64,000 bases of DNA from Pyrenula massariospora (lineage: Eukaryota > Ascomycota > Eurotiomycetes > Pyrenulales > Pyrenulaceae): NCBI GenBank assembly GCA_021030905.1, contig JAGFMI010000001.1, forward strand, positions 2,399,230 to 2,463,229, written 5' to 3'. The notes beneath the pieces were generated by a model that saw nothing but the letters and a program-made list of their open reading frames with translations, was not told the DNA's origin and made no database searches. A program made the position numbers and the translations under genes. Shown here piece by piece: positions 11,474 through 21,771 of the stretch; position 1 is the first letter of the stretch, and every line of letters begins with the position of its first letter.

Positions 11474-12979
11474 ATGTCACAGACGCAGGTGACACACACA
11501 AGCTCGATGGATGGCGACGACCATACCGACAAGGACAAGAAGCAGAAGAGCAGACGGCCCGCCAGTAAGGCAAACTTTTGAGTTTCCTGTACTGTGTTTC
11601 GACCCAAAGTCGCTGACAGATCCCTCGTACAACAGACACCGCCTTTCGACAACAGCGACTGAAAGCATGGCAGTGAGCGCGCTCGATATACATCGTATGC
11701 ATCAACCGGGACTGACACGTTCCTGTACAGACCGATCCTCACCCCCAAAACTGTTCTCCCGCTCTTCTTTGCGATCGGCATCATATTCGCACCAATCGGT
11801 GGCTTATTACTGTGGGCAAATGCGAAAGTCTGAGAACCAAATGCCACGAATAGCTCTGTTCTGACGAGATTCCAGGTCCAAGAACTCAGCATTGATTATA
11901 CAGATTGTAACAACACCGCTACGGTCGACTTCTCAGACATACCATCGAGCAAATACTCTTCATCATTCAAGAGCAGCGGCAACTTCTCTATTCCGCGCTG
12001 GAAAAAGTCGGTCAGCAAGCAACAGCCTCCGTATGGAGCTGCTGTCGATCCAACTGCCGTCTGCTCAGTGCTGTTCAAGATACCGAACAAACTTGACCCA
12101 CCGGTACTCCTCTACTACCGCCTTACAAACTTCTATCAGAACCATCGAAGATATGTCAAGTCACTCGACACGGACCAGATGAAAGGCAAGGCTCTAAGCA
12201 ACAAAACCGTTGACGGAAGCTCATGCAATCCCCTGAAACTGAATGAAAACCATACCGCCTACTATCCTTGTGGATTAATTGCGAACTCCCTATTCAATGA
12301 CACCTTCAGTATGCCCGTCTTCATCCCACAGAACAATCCGGACAAGAATACGACATATCCTATGACGAACAAGGGAATCGCTTGGAGCAGTGACAAGGAA
12401 TTGTACAAAAAGACCTCGTACAAGCTTGGGCAGGTTGCGCCACCACCGAACTGGCGTTCCAGGTACCCAGATGGCTATACCGAGGAGCACCCGATACCAG
12501 ATCTTTCTCAGTATGAAGAGTTCCAAGTCTGGATGAGAACTGCCGGTCTGCCCACCTTTAGCAAGTTGGCTCTTCGCAATGATAACCAAACAATGGACCC
12601 TGGCTTCTATCAAATAGACATTCTTGACTGTAAGTTGTTCCTCGAATTAAAAACTCGGCCCTGATCACGTTCAGATTATCCTGTCAAGGACTACGGTGGA
12701 ACCAAGGAAATCTTGATCTCTACGAGGACTATTGTAGGAGGCAAAAACTCGTTCCTCGGCATTGCATATGTCGTCGTGGGCGGCCTTTGCATCGTTCTGG
12801 GGGTTGTCTTCGCGATAGCGCATCTCATCAAGCCAAGGTACGTTAGCTCCCTTGATTGAGGACCAATATCTTACACTTTTCTCAGGAAACTTGGTGACCA
12901 TACGTATTTGACTTGGAACAATGATCACCAGTCTACCGCAACCACGACGGGCAGAGAAGCACGTCCAGGTACCAGCTAA
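11474..12979 (+). CDS. Cdc50/Lem3 family P4-ATPase beta subunit
   Basis: Non-catalytic subunit of phospholipid flippases, needed for P4-ATPase export from the ER and for aminophospholipid transport. Six exons: 11474-11564, 11636-11672, 11731-11827, 11876-12629, 12675-12837 and 12886-12979, giving 411 residues in frame. The short cytosolic N-terminus leads to [16 protein letters not shown]. Transmembrane segment 1 follows ([20 protein letters not shown]), then a large lumenal domain with family blocks ([58 protein letters not shown]). Transmembrane segment 2 is [20 protein letters not shown], followed by a short polar tail. Several N-glycosylation sequons lie in the lumenal part. Without splicing only exon 4 is visible as a coherent frame. 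Confidence 0.93.
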
Positions 12980-13352
12980 GGTCGCCAATATTTTCTGGAG
13001 TCATCGGGTGCTAAAAGGAAATGATACTGGACAGCATGATCTGCGGCGCCTGGCGTTCATGGTGTATAGAGTGGCTGGTGTGAGAGGCTTTATCAAGGGC
13101 CACAATGCACGACTTGGCGGCGCCTGTGAAGTTCAGCTTTGGTTTTATTTCCTTTCCAGATCTAGCCGTTTCTTCATTTCATTGCTCACATTCCCATCCC
13201 TTGGCTCATATGGCTCATTCCTGAGCCCGGTGACCGTACCAACGCGATGCATGCACAATCAACCTCCTTGGTCTTGAAGATCGCCGTCTATATTTGCACC
13301 TTTCTACTGCAAAAGTGAGCCAACAAAAAATTCTGACGATCGCTTTGCCAAG
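12980..13352. other. intergenic, promoter of the pappalysin-like gene
   Basis: About 370 bp between tandem genes. No gene seen; short frames here are not family-like. Confidence 0.4.
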
Positions 13353-14447
13353 ATGCGTTACTTCCATTTGTCTATCCTGTTCATATGTCCCCTTTCTGCA
13401 CATACATTTAGCATCGATGTGCCCAACCGTACCTGTGGCACCCGTGACCCAGATCACTCCCTCCGCACGATTCATGATCGCCTTTTGACAGCAGAACATC
13501 ACGACTCGACCCTTTTCAACGCTACGACATTTCGGGAAGCCCGTATTACTGGCGACGTTGTCCATCCAAGCCACAATGCCAACCTTCAAAAACGCGCCTT
13601 CTCCTATACCGTCCCTGTAAGATTTGCGCCTCCCTCCTCAATTATCACCGATCTAATGAAAAGCGCGTTGCAGGTCTTCTTCCACATAATCAGCTCACGA
13701 GCAGCTTCTCAGCCCTCTTCTCCCAAATATGTCACCGACGCCATGTGGCAGAATCAATACGCCTATCTCGTCCAGCAGTACCGCAATTCGTCCATTTTCT
13801 ACTCCTTCCAGGGCGTGACTCGCACCGTCAACGACACCTGGGCCGCTAACGGCGATGATCTCGCCATGAAAAGCGCTCTTCGCCGGGGCACCTATTCAAC
13901 CCTGAATGTCTACTTTCAGTCCGAGCTTCAGATAGCGCGCAGCGTCAGTGGCGGAACAGTGACCCCTAGCAGTGGAAGTGTACTACTTGGGTACTGCAGT
14001 CTGCCCAGCGCGGGAGTCAAAGCAAATACTCCGGCAAAGAACTACGGTCTAGATGGATGCAATGTTCTTTCAGGGACGATGCCTGGCGGGTGGGTGAACG
14101 GATACAACCTCGGCGGAACCGCCGTGCACGAGGTCGGACATTGGCATGGGCTGCTCCACCCTTTCATGGATGGAACGTGCGATGTCAATGATCTGGGCGA
14201 CTACATCGCCGACACGCCACAAGAAAGTACGCCAACAGATGGATGCCCACAGGGCAAAGATAGCTGTCCGTTCAGCGGGTACAACCCAAATGATCCAAAG
14301 GCAGTGAGGACAGCGAGCGGGTTTGCGGGCCCGGACCCAATTTGGAATTTCATGGATTATAGTACTGATGCGTGTTATACGGCATTTACTGGAGGCCAAG
14401 CGGCGAGGATGTGGAATATTTGGGTCGGATATCGGATGGGGCGGTAG
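13353..14447 (+). CDS. secreted M43 (pappalysin-like) metalloprotease
   Basis: Extracellular zinc metalloprotease of peptidase family M43B. The frame runs unbroken for 364 codons, but residues 89-107 are best read as a 57-nt intron (13617-13673, GTAAGA...TTGCAG). Removing it joins YTVP to VFFHIIS and restores the family block VPVxFHVI, leaving 345 residues. The N-terminus is a signal peptide (MRYFHLSILFICPLSAHT). A propeptide with a basic KR site near residue 80 precedes the catalytic domain. The zinc motif is HEVGHWHGLLHPF (about residue 258), with the third His and Glu region typical of metzincins, and the Met-turn is NFMDYSTDAC. Cys-rich blocks TCDVNDLGDYIADTP and DGCPQGKDSCPF match the family. 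All active-site residues are present. Confidence 0.92.
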   Translation: MRYFHLSILFICPLSAHTFSIDVPNRTCGTRDPDHSLRTIHDRLLTAEHHDSTLFNATTFREARITGDVVHPSHNANLQKRAFSYTVPVRFAPPSSIITDLMKSALQVFFHIISSRAASQPSSPKYVTDAMWQNQYAYLVQQYRNSSIFYSFQGVTRTVNDTWAANGDDLAMKSALRRGTYSTLNVYFQSELQIARSVSGGTVTPSSGSVLLGYCSLPSAGVKANTPAKNYGLDGCNVLSGTMPGGWVNGYNLGGTAVHEVGHWHGLLHPFMDGTCDVNDLGDYIADTPQESTPTDGCPQGKDSCPFSGYNPNDPKAVRTASGFAGPDPIWNFMDYSTDACYTAFTGGQAARMWNIWVGYRMGR

Positions 14448-14666
14448 CGTTGCTTGAGAACAGGAATGTGATGCAGAGCGACAGCATGGCGCGTGTGGAA
14501 AGAATTGAGCTTGCTCATTTCGATTGGTGACACTCACGCGTTCTGACAGGATAGAGGTTGTTGACATGAGTTCGGAAAGAGCTCAGGTAATGAAGGCGCT
14601 CTCGGAAAGGTGTAGCGTGTGATATTTGCATGATCGGGCGACGATTTAATTCTACGGATTTGTTGT

Positions 14667-16232
14667 GTGGAGCGTTCGGGAGCCTTGACGCCGCTGCTTT
14701 CCCGTGAGTTTTCCTTCACACTCTCCTTCACGTCCACAAATTCCTCGTCTTTGATTTCCCCCACGTCTCAGCCTTTACCAATGCGACAATCTTCTCCTCA
14801 CTCTTCCATCTCAAATCGATTGTCTGCAAGTACCTTCAGCTCTACGATGGGAAACCAATCAACGCGGGTGAAAATGCGCCTGACACTCTTGTCACTTCCG
14901 ACCGAGATCATAGAGCGCACTGCCAGCCTGGTCAAGCCAGATGACTTGTTCGCCCTGAGACTCTCGTGCAAAGATCTTGCTACAAAGTCCTCCCACGCCT
15001 TTTCAATAGCCTGGTTCTCCACAATTGAGACCGATCTCAGCACTAGAAGCCTGCAGCGGCTGGAGCAGATCTCAGAGCAGACATACTTGACTCAGATGGT
15101 CCGGACTCTGAATATTAACGAGGCTCGGTGGATGAACGAGCTAGATAAGAATAGTCGCGATAACGAAGTTGAGAATCTAACAAACCCTTTCAATGTGCCA
15201 GGACGATCGGACCGACCTTGCAATGCCCGGAAACATTCCTGCGTAGAGTCACTGCGCAAATTACTTTCGGATCGGTTCACGAATTGCAGGTCATTCCGCA
15301 TCTACGGCGCGAGATTTTATGGATACCAACCTGAAGGTCACTTCAAACACGAATTCGGTGTAGCTAATGTGATCGAAATCCTGATCAGCATTATCGTACA
15401 AGAAGGCTTGAGACCTTTATCATTCCACCTAGAGATCGACAATATTACCATAAGGAAATGCCTTGGAGTGGACCTCTATCGCCAAAAAGGCTTCTTGAAT
15501 CTCTGGACCTCTCTTGAACAATTAAGTCTGGACAAATATGACGGATATGAACCAGGAATTTTCGATACGGAAATGTTCCTTCTTCACAAATTCCCAAACT
15601 TGCGAAGCCTTCTTTTGGAGTTCGACCCTGCCTACCCAGACTACTATCAAGAATTACTAAAGAGGTATGGTTCACCAAGTCTCCTTCCAGACAAGTTGCA
15701 GGAGTTCAAGCTAGCGGGTACATGGATTCCAAGAGACGCACTGGCCAATTTCATTCATGCTTCTCGGAATACTCTGAGAACGGTGACCTTCGAGAGACTG
15801 ACTGTCGAGGCCGAGCATTGCGCGTGGCAGGGCGTCATGGCTGATTTACGACGCGAAGTTCCGGGTCTGCAGAGCCTCGAAATCCTCTTAGTGCACCAGC
15901 GCCAGTTCTACCAAGCCGACTTAGAGCATGAGTTTGGGCTTGAAAACATAGGATTTTTCGGCCTTGAAAACTTTTGTGAATTGCCAGGCTTCCCGGCAAC
16001 CATTGGAGAGTACGGGCACCGCATTAGCCATCATCGTATTCCCGACGAACTATTCTCTGAGAAGGGGTCGGGCTCGTACGGGAGACTTCAACTCACAACG
16101 GATTGGCCTATAAATGATAATGACAGTGATAATCCAGAAAGCGACATCGTGGTAGGCGTCAAATACGAGGGACCAGGGATGCGTGACGCTATGGATCTCG
16201 TTGCGAAGTCGATGAGGCCTTTCGATTGGTAG
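14667..16232 (+). CDS. F-box protein
   Basis: Putative substrate adaptor of an SCF ubiquitin ligase. Single exon of 521 codons from the first ATG. ATGs at 14781 and 14847 are equally possible starts, and the one at 14847 places the F-box almost at the N-terminus. The F-box is LLSLPTEIIERTASLVKPDDLFALRLSCKDLA, seen just after the third ATG. The remainder is a degenerate leucine-rich region of the kind common in fungal F-box proteins (for example LRSLLLEFDPAYPDYY and LQSLEILLVHQRQFY). No substrate can be inferred. A decayed relative lies directly downstream at about 16660-17229. Confidence 0.75.
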   Translation: MERSGALTPLLSREFSFTLSFTSTNSSSLISPTSQPLPMRQSSPHSSISNRLSASTFSSTMGNQSTRVKMRLTLLSLPTEIIERTASLVKPDDLFALRLSCKDLATKSSHAFSIAWFSTIETDLSTRSLQRLEQISEQTYLTQMVRTLNINEARWMNELDKNSRDNEVENLTNPFNVPGRSDRPCNARKHSCVESLRKLLSDRFTNCRSFRIYGARFYGYQPEGHFKHEFGVANVIEILISIIVQEGLRPLSFHLEIDNITIRKCLGVDLYRQKGFLNLWTSLEQLSLDKYDGYEPGIFDTEMFLLHKFPNLRSLLLEFDPAYPDYYQELLKRYGSPSLLPDKLQEFKLAGTWIPRDALANFIHASRNTLRTVTFERLTVEAEHCAWQGVMADLRREVPGLQSLEILLVHQRQFYQADLEHEFGLENIGFFGLENFCELPGFPATIGEYGHRISHHRIPDELFSEKGSGSYGRLQLTTDWPINDNDSDNPESDIVVGVKYEGPGMRDAMDLVAKSMRPFDW

Positions 16233-16662
16233 GCCTAGATTGTCAAGGCTGTTTCATGCTGTTTGCTAGGTCGGGAATTCCACTCTGGGCTGCTAGACTA
16301 ATTCATGGTGAGCAGATGGAGACGTACATGCTCACAGGAATGAAGGTGGAGATAGTTGGAGGATATTAGGTGAAGTGAGAGGTGGTTTTGACTTCACTCA
16401 ATCGAATGTGCTAAGCTCTACGGGCAATCTTGCTCTGTCATAGTTCAACTGCATTCTTCCTCAGCCCTAAATTAAATCATTCTCACATTATTGTCAAATT
16501 CTAAGCTCAGCGTCATGCTCTGTACGGTGGCTGAAGCGCTCTCATAGTTATGTACTCTGCTCTACGCAGTTCCCTAAACAATTCCCTACTCCTGCGGTTG
16601 CCGAAATTCAATCAACTTTTCATAGCAGCAAGTGCCTTATTTACTACAACACTTCTTCCAGG
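16233..16662. other. intergenic between F-box gene and its decayed relative
   Basis: About 430 bp with no gene seen. Confidence 0.4.
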
Positions 16663-17229
16663 ATGCCACTGGTTTCCAATTTCTCTGTTCCTAGCCTTCG
16701 ACGCTTGTTGATCCGATACAACGGGTTCTGTTGCAATGACTCTGAGGAAGCTCTGGAAGACATCGCTGAGGATTGTGCGTCCGAGAATCTTTAAGAGCTC
16801 CGCATTGTCGACACCTGCTTCTCTATAATGTCCTCGATCAAGATTGTCTTGGCGTGTCGACAGACGTTGAGGACGCTCTGCTTGAGGCCCCTTGGCTTTA
16901 TGACCGACGAATATTCTTTTTACAAGTTTTTGATTCTGTTGAGGGATGATTTTCCTTGCTTATATGACATAGATCTGTACTACACGCAGCAGCACATCCT
17001 CAGCCGTAGACCAGAAGGCGAGTCCGTTCTCTTCCTAACTCTTGGCGATCTGGTCCCCCTTTTCACGCTCCCAATCGGTCAAGGTTTCAAGCTCAAGGAC
17101 GCCCAAGGACGTCCCTTCACGCGATATTTCATCCCGATTGAACCCTACGGCAAGGGATCTAGCCCCAAAAGGGGGAGTCTCATCCGCATGTCCTACGAAG
17201 GGGGCAGTGTTCCTGATGGCAAGAATTGA
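16663..17229 (+). pseudogene. truncated F-box/LRR-type relic with in-frame stop
   Basis: One plus-strand frame reads as leucine-rich F-box-protein tail on both sides of a TAA stop near 16792. Before it: VPSLRRLLIRYNGF and EDIAEDCASENL. After it: ELRIVDTCFSI, CRQTLRTLCLRPLGF and FPCLYDIDLYY. The C-terminal end (IRMSYEGGSV) resembles the end of the intact F-box gene upstream (VKYEGPGMRDA). No F-box and no start are present. The stop could come from CAA by one C-to-T change. I read this as a 5'-truncated, inactivated relative; the segment after the stop (from ATG 16828) could still be translated as 133 residues. Confidence 0.5.
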
Positions 17230-17451
17230 ATGTGACTTTTGACCGCTAGCTACAAAGGCCCACGGATGAGCAACGCGTTTGATATATTGGCCACGTCGGT
17301 GTGGTTTGTGAGCAGAGGTTAGGTGCAGAGGGACAATGGCGGAGACTTAATGGCGAGGTTGGAGAAATCCTTTCGGTATAATCTACTCCCGGCGATCAAG
17401 GTGACGTTGAGCCACGGCTGGGCTATTTCGGTGGTGAACAGAGATCCTGGT

Positions 17452-18979
17452 TCAGGCTGCGAATGCATAGCTTCCAAGGATGGCATATACCGCCCATGGA
17501 CTGGTGTTTGGCGAGGTCTCCAAAACGTTGGCAACCTTTTCAGCTTTCTCAATACTAAGATGTTTCGTCATGAATCGCATCTGGCTCAGAACCCATGGTC
17601 TGATTTCAGAAGACGGGCTGGCGTACGATCCAGCAGCATAGAGAGGGAACAAAAGCGTATAGCATTGCAATTTTAGAATTTCGGCCAGTGTTTTGCTTTT
17701 TGGGCTACGAGCGGCGCCATCGGGGTTGTGGGAATGCGTGTATTGTGGTGATGAGGCACAGATATCTCTTGCGAGTGCGTCAATTGTTTGTGCAGCGTTT
17801 TCCGAGTCGGCTATGCTGTCGTTCGGGGACTCGGTGGTCTCGATTGAGATTTCGCAGATCCTTATCAGATCAGTGAGCAGTATCCTCATTACTCGAACAA
17901 CGTTCCAGACTTGTGTCACGTGATGATCTGCATAGAAGTCAATGAAGTCTTCCAAGACTCCTGCGTTCTTCTCAACGTAGACTCTCTGGTATTGCCATTT
18001 CTCAAGCATAGTGTCCACAAGGCCCTGAAATTCGGTGTCCAGTATCGTTGCTCTTGCTATGATCTGCGACATTGAAAAATTGGAGATTTTCGACATGCCA
18101 GACGTTGGTATTGCTTCCCGCAGCTCGCAGAACTTGGTCACCAGCCCAGTCAGACGCCACTTGGGGTCGTTCTTGTCCAGGTAAGGCTCAAGCTCCTGAC
18201 GAAGCTTGATCAGCGCAGGCGGCACTGGAGCATTCGCAGCCACGCAGGTAATGAGCACGTTGATGCTCAGCCGAACCGCGAGCCGCAAACTAGTCCGATT
18301 CTGGAAGCGTTTGCTGTCCTCGCTACCGCGGAGTGTGATAAGGGCTACTGCGCCGTTGGCGTGGCTCATCCACGAATCCGTCGACCAGGGACTGTCGTTG
18401 GTGATCTTCTCGAAAAGGTCGAGCAGCAGGACTGCAAGCAATGTCAGGTCACCCGTGGCGGTCTCGGGGCATTTGAGCGCCTTGTTGAGCAGCGGGAGGG
18501 CCTCGGCATAGCGCTGTCGGGCGAGTTCGAACGCGGGCTGGCAGTGGTAGTGATAAGAGTAGAATGCCAAGCTGACGGCGTCGACGCAGACGGCGAGGTA
18601 CCCGCTGGTGGGAGACTGACCGTAGAGGGCTTCGAGGATGTCCCATGTCTTGGAGAAGCCGGAGACGTAGTGGGAGAAGAAAGCGTTCCGTGCTTGCTCG
18701 TCGATGGCGATGGGCAGTGCGGACTGCAGGCCAACGGGTCTGCGGGCTAGGGCTTTTTCCTGGGTTTTATGGCTTTCGTTGCGGATCCGGAGTTGGTGGA
18801 CGTCACGGTACCCTGAGCACTCAATGTGGGCGCGGACGCATTGGCCGCAAGAACCGGCGCGTAGATCGCACTGAGTGTTTGTCAGCCGGTTGAACAGAAG
18901 GAGAAGATATTAATGTTACCCGGAGCTTGCGCTTTCTGCACTGGAAGCAGGATTTGGAAGGTCTTCCGTTATACACCAT
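17452..18979 (-). CDS. Zn2Cys6 fungal transcription factor
   Basis: Sequence-specific nuclear regulator. Two exons, 18979-18920 and 18870-17452, give 492 residues; the intron falls inside the zinc cluster. After splicing, the cluster reads CFQCRKRKLR-CDLRAGSCGQC...C with spacing C-x2-C-x6-C-x6-C-x2-C-x6-C, all six cysteines within residues 11-38. The rest is the fungal-specific regulatory domain of the short type: FFSHYVSGFSKTWDIL, an Ala/Leu-rich helical repeat region (ALPLLNKAL, LLAVLLLDLFE) and the C-terminal helices. The intergenic region to the divergent short-chain dehydrogenase is 842 bp, so local regulation of that gene is plausible but unproven. Confidence 0.88.
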
Positions 18980-19821
18980 CTTCTGACACTAAACAGGATT
19001 CTGGGGTCACTGTCAAGGAGCAGGGGGCGTCTCTTCCTGGATCATTCCTGGTGGGGACCTATAGCGAGGGCCAAAATGTCTTACGATAGAGAGGGGATTT
19101 TCTTTGCCCATTCGCTAGTTGGAAGAGAACGCATATCGAGGAGTGTTCCAGCGTCAATGGTAGTGGTCGGACATAGTCGGCGGGAAGGACGGCGATGACC
19201 AAACCATTCCGAAAAGGGAAGGGGTTCCGTTGACGTTGTCGGACGCCACCAGAGGCAACTTATCTCCATTTCAAACTACTTCAAACGCAGTATACAAGTT
19301 GTTCAAGGAAGTCTGGAATCTCGTTTATGAGTTCAAGCTTCCAAATCATCACCAACAGAATGTCGAAAGTGGGTCATTGCTTCCAGCCACATATCGAAAA
19401 TCAGCCACTCTGCTCTTGCCACACAAGGTTTGAAGGGTTCTATCTTGTCGTGTGCCAGTTTCACCTTTTCCTTCGGCACTCGGCCTACCTGTCCTCGCTT
19501 CTATGCGTTGGTGCGCCTCGTCTAGCCGCACGTAAATCATCCTCAATTTAGACCCCGACCAAGCAAAATTAGGCCCTTCGGTCTAGACTTTGTCGTGCCC
19601 GACACCAAGCCCACTCTACGCCTTCCCGAACGAGCTGCATAGTTTAGGCTTAGAAAACGTCATGAATAGATCTGTTTGAGTATAAGAGAAGGCCGCTGTC
19701 GATGTTTCAACTGTTATCCATTCTTCGCTCAACATTGCAGTCTATCTCAAATTCTACCTTACCTGCTAAGTTCTCAACTTGTACAGAAGAACCTACTAGC
19801 ACTACCCAAAACTCTCCCAAA
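18980..19821. other. divergent intergenic region between regulator and dehydrogenase
   Basis: The 842-bp shared upstream region contains closely spaced CGG triplets around 19165-19196 (CGGACATAGTCGG, followed by CGGGAAGGACGG). CGG triplets are the usual half-sites of Zn2Cys6 proteins. An in-frame ATG at 19702 could add 40 residues to the dehydrogenase but is less likely than 19822. Confidence 0.35.
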
Positions 19822-20876
19822 ATGCCCTTCCAATATAAGAATGTTCTCATGGTCGGTGCCACCTCTGGCATTGGCGCCGCCATGGCCGACCGCCTCGTCC
19901 AGGAGGGAGCCTTCGTTATTGCAGTCGGCCGACGACAAGACCGCCTCGACGACTTCGTCCGCAAGCACGGCAAAGACAAGGCCAGCTCGATCAAATTCGA
20001 CATCGGCGACAGGCAGGGCATAGATCAATTTGTCAAGGCGTCAGTGTACCTCTGGCCTTAATCAGGATTAATGCTGATGGTCTTTCAAAGCGTCACATCA
20101 ACTTACCCTAATATTGACTGCGTCTTCCTAAACGCAGGCATGCAGTCCCAGGTCAAGCTGGCTGAACCGTCCAATGTGGACCTCACCGCCTTCCACAATG
20201 AGATCGCAACCAATTTTACAAGTTTTGTCGACCTCACCATGAAGTTCCTGCCATTTTTGCAGACTAAAAATACCGAGACAAGCTTCATCTTGTGTGTCTG
20301 CCTCCTTCCCCGGCGCTAATATTCTTCTTTAGCTAATTTTGGTATGAATCAGCACTGGTACACACCTTTCCCTAATTCCAGCGGCCACATTGCCCGCCTA
20401 CTCGGCCTCGAAGGCGGCGTTGTCTGCGTTCATCTGGTGCTTGAGAGACCAACTAGACCATTCGGATTCGAAGGTTAAAATTGTTGAGCTATCCCCACCA
20501 GTCGTGCAGAGTACGTCACCTCTTTTTCCTTGTCTCTCCGATGTCTCATTTATACCTATTCCGCCCTAACTGCATTATCCACTGTCATAATCACCTACCA
20601 TCTCCCTCAAACCCCTCAAAATCCTCCCCTCCCACCACCACCCCACTAACACCACACCCAGCCGAACTCCACGACTACATGGGCTCCGACAAGGGCCGCG
20701 CCATGGGTATGCCGATCGGACAATTCACAGACGAAGCGTATAAGGGCCTCTCGAGCGGGAGCGACCACGTGGTCGTTGGCTCGGCGGGGCCGAAGGAGAG
20801 TTACGACACGATTGTGAGGATGAGACGGGCGCAGTTCGAGGGGCTGAGTGCGATGCTGAGGGGTATGGCGCATTAA
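19822..20876 (+). CDS. short-chain dehydrogenase/reductase (SDR)
   Basis: NAD(P)-dependent oxidoreductase of unknown substrate. Four exons (19822-20045, 20091-20291, 20353-20510, 20662-20876) join in phase to 265 residues. The Rossmann nucleotide motif is GATSGIGAAMA (residues 11-21), followed by VGRRQDRLDDF, whose Arg-Arg suggests NADPH preference. The NAG motif is VFLNAG, the catalytic Tyr-Lys is in LPAYSASKAAL, and the substrate-loop start is VELSPPVVQTELHDYM. The C-terminus (VVVGSAGPKESYD) resembles DltE/YciK-type classical SDRs. It is divergent from the Zn2Cys6 regulator. Confidence 0.9.
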
Positions 20877-21771
20877 GCTTAGGTTTACTAATGGGAAAGA
20901 TATGGGGAGGAAAGGGAGGGTGAAGGAGGATTTGAAAAGGACCAAAATTGTGTCCAAGCCAGGGGTTTTATTAGGTAGCGGTGTAATGTGATGAGCATCA
21001 GTCTCAGTCAGATAAGCGAGACCTTCGACTCAATATTCCGTCGCAACACTGACAGCATTTACCCAGCACCGAACTTGTTACAAAATTCCAAAGAACATCC
21101 ATCCTTCAGGCTTGTATGTAGCCTTAGTCGAGCTTGCTCCGTTGACGCCCCGGACCCCCCCGTTGTTTTCAGTATGGATAATAGGATATCCTCTCAAACC
21201 CGGAAGAGCAGAACAAATCGACTCCCAGATTCACGCCACTTTTCTAGATACCCAAGCGCAGTATTACTTGCCCCATTACACGCAAGACTAGTTACACACT
21301 CATAAAATCAGCAAATTATCTGCACGCGGTAATAACCTATCACAATATTGCATATTCCACACCATGTAATCAGACGGTGAAAGCTTTCTCGCCCATCCGA
21401 TAAAAATGTCATAAACCCTAAGCACTATAGTGCTAACTAGGTAGGTAGGCTAGGTATCTAGAGAACCTGACAAACCCGCCCTCGACCCGCACACATGCAT
21501 GGGCTTTAAGTGTTTTTCAGCCGCCGTCCCAGCTATCTCGTCGACAACCAAGCCGAGTCTCACTCATGGCCTTTATTAGGATAGAGAGAATGAACTCATA
21601 AGTTGTCGTCGCCAGATGGTATAATACGTGCACGACGCACCATCCTAAACCGAGAACGCTATCCGACCGATGTCTCGGGTAAAATAAGGTGAACAGCCCA
21701 GCCTGGAATGGAATACAGGAACGAGGTGAAGGGTAGATGAGGAAGGACAGACACCCTTCCCTTCCCGCCCA
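20877..21771. other. convergent intergenic region with TAGG short repeat
   Basis: 3' flanks of the dehydrogenase and SPT16. Holds a TAGG tetranucleotide tract at about 21438-21456. No gene seen. Confidence 0.4.
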
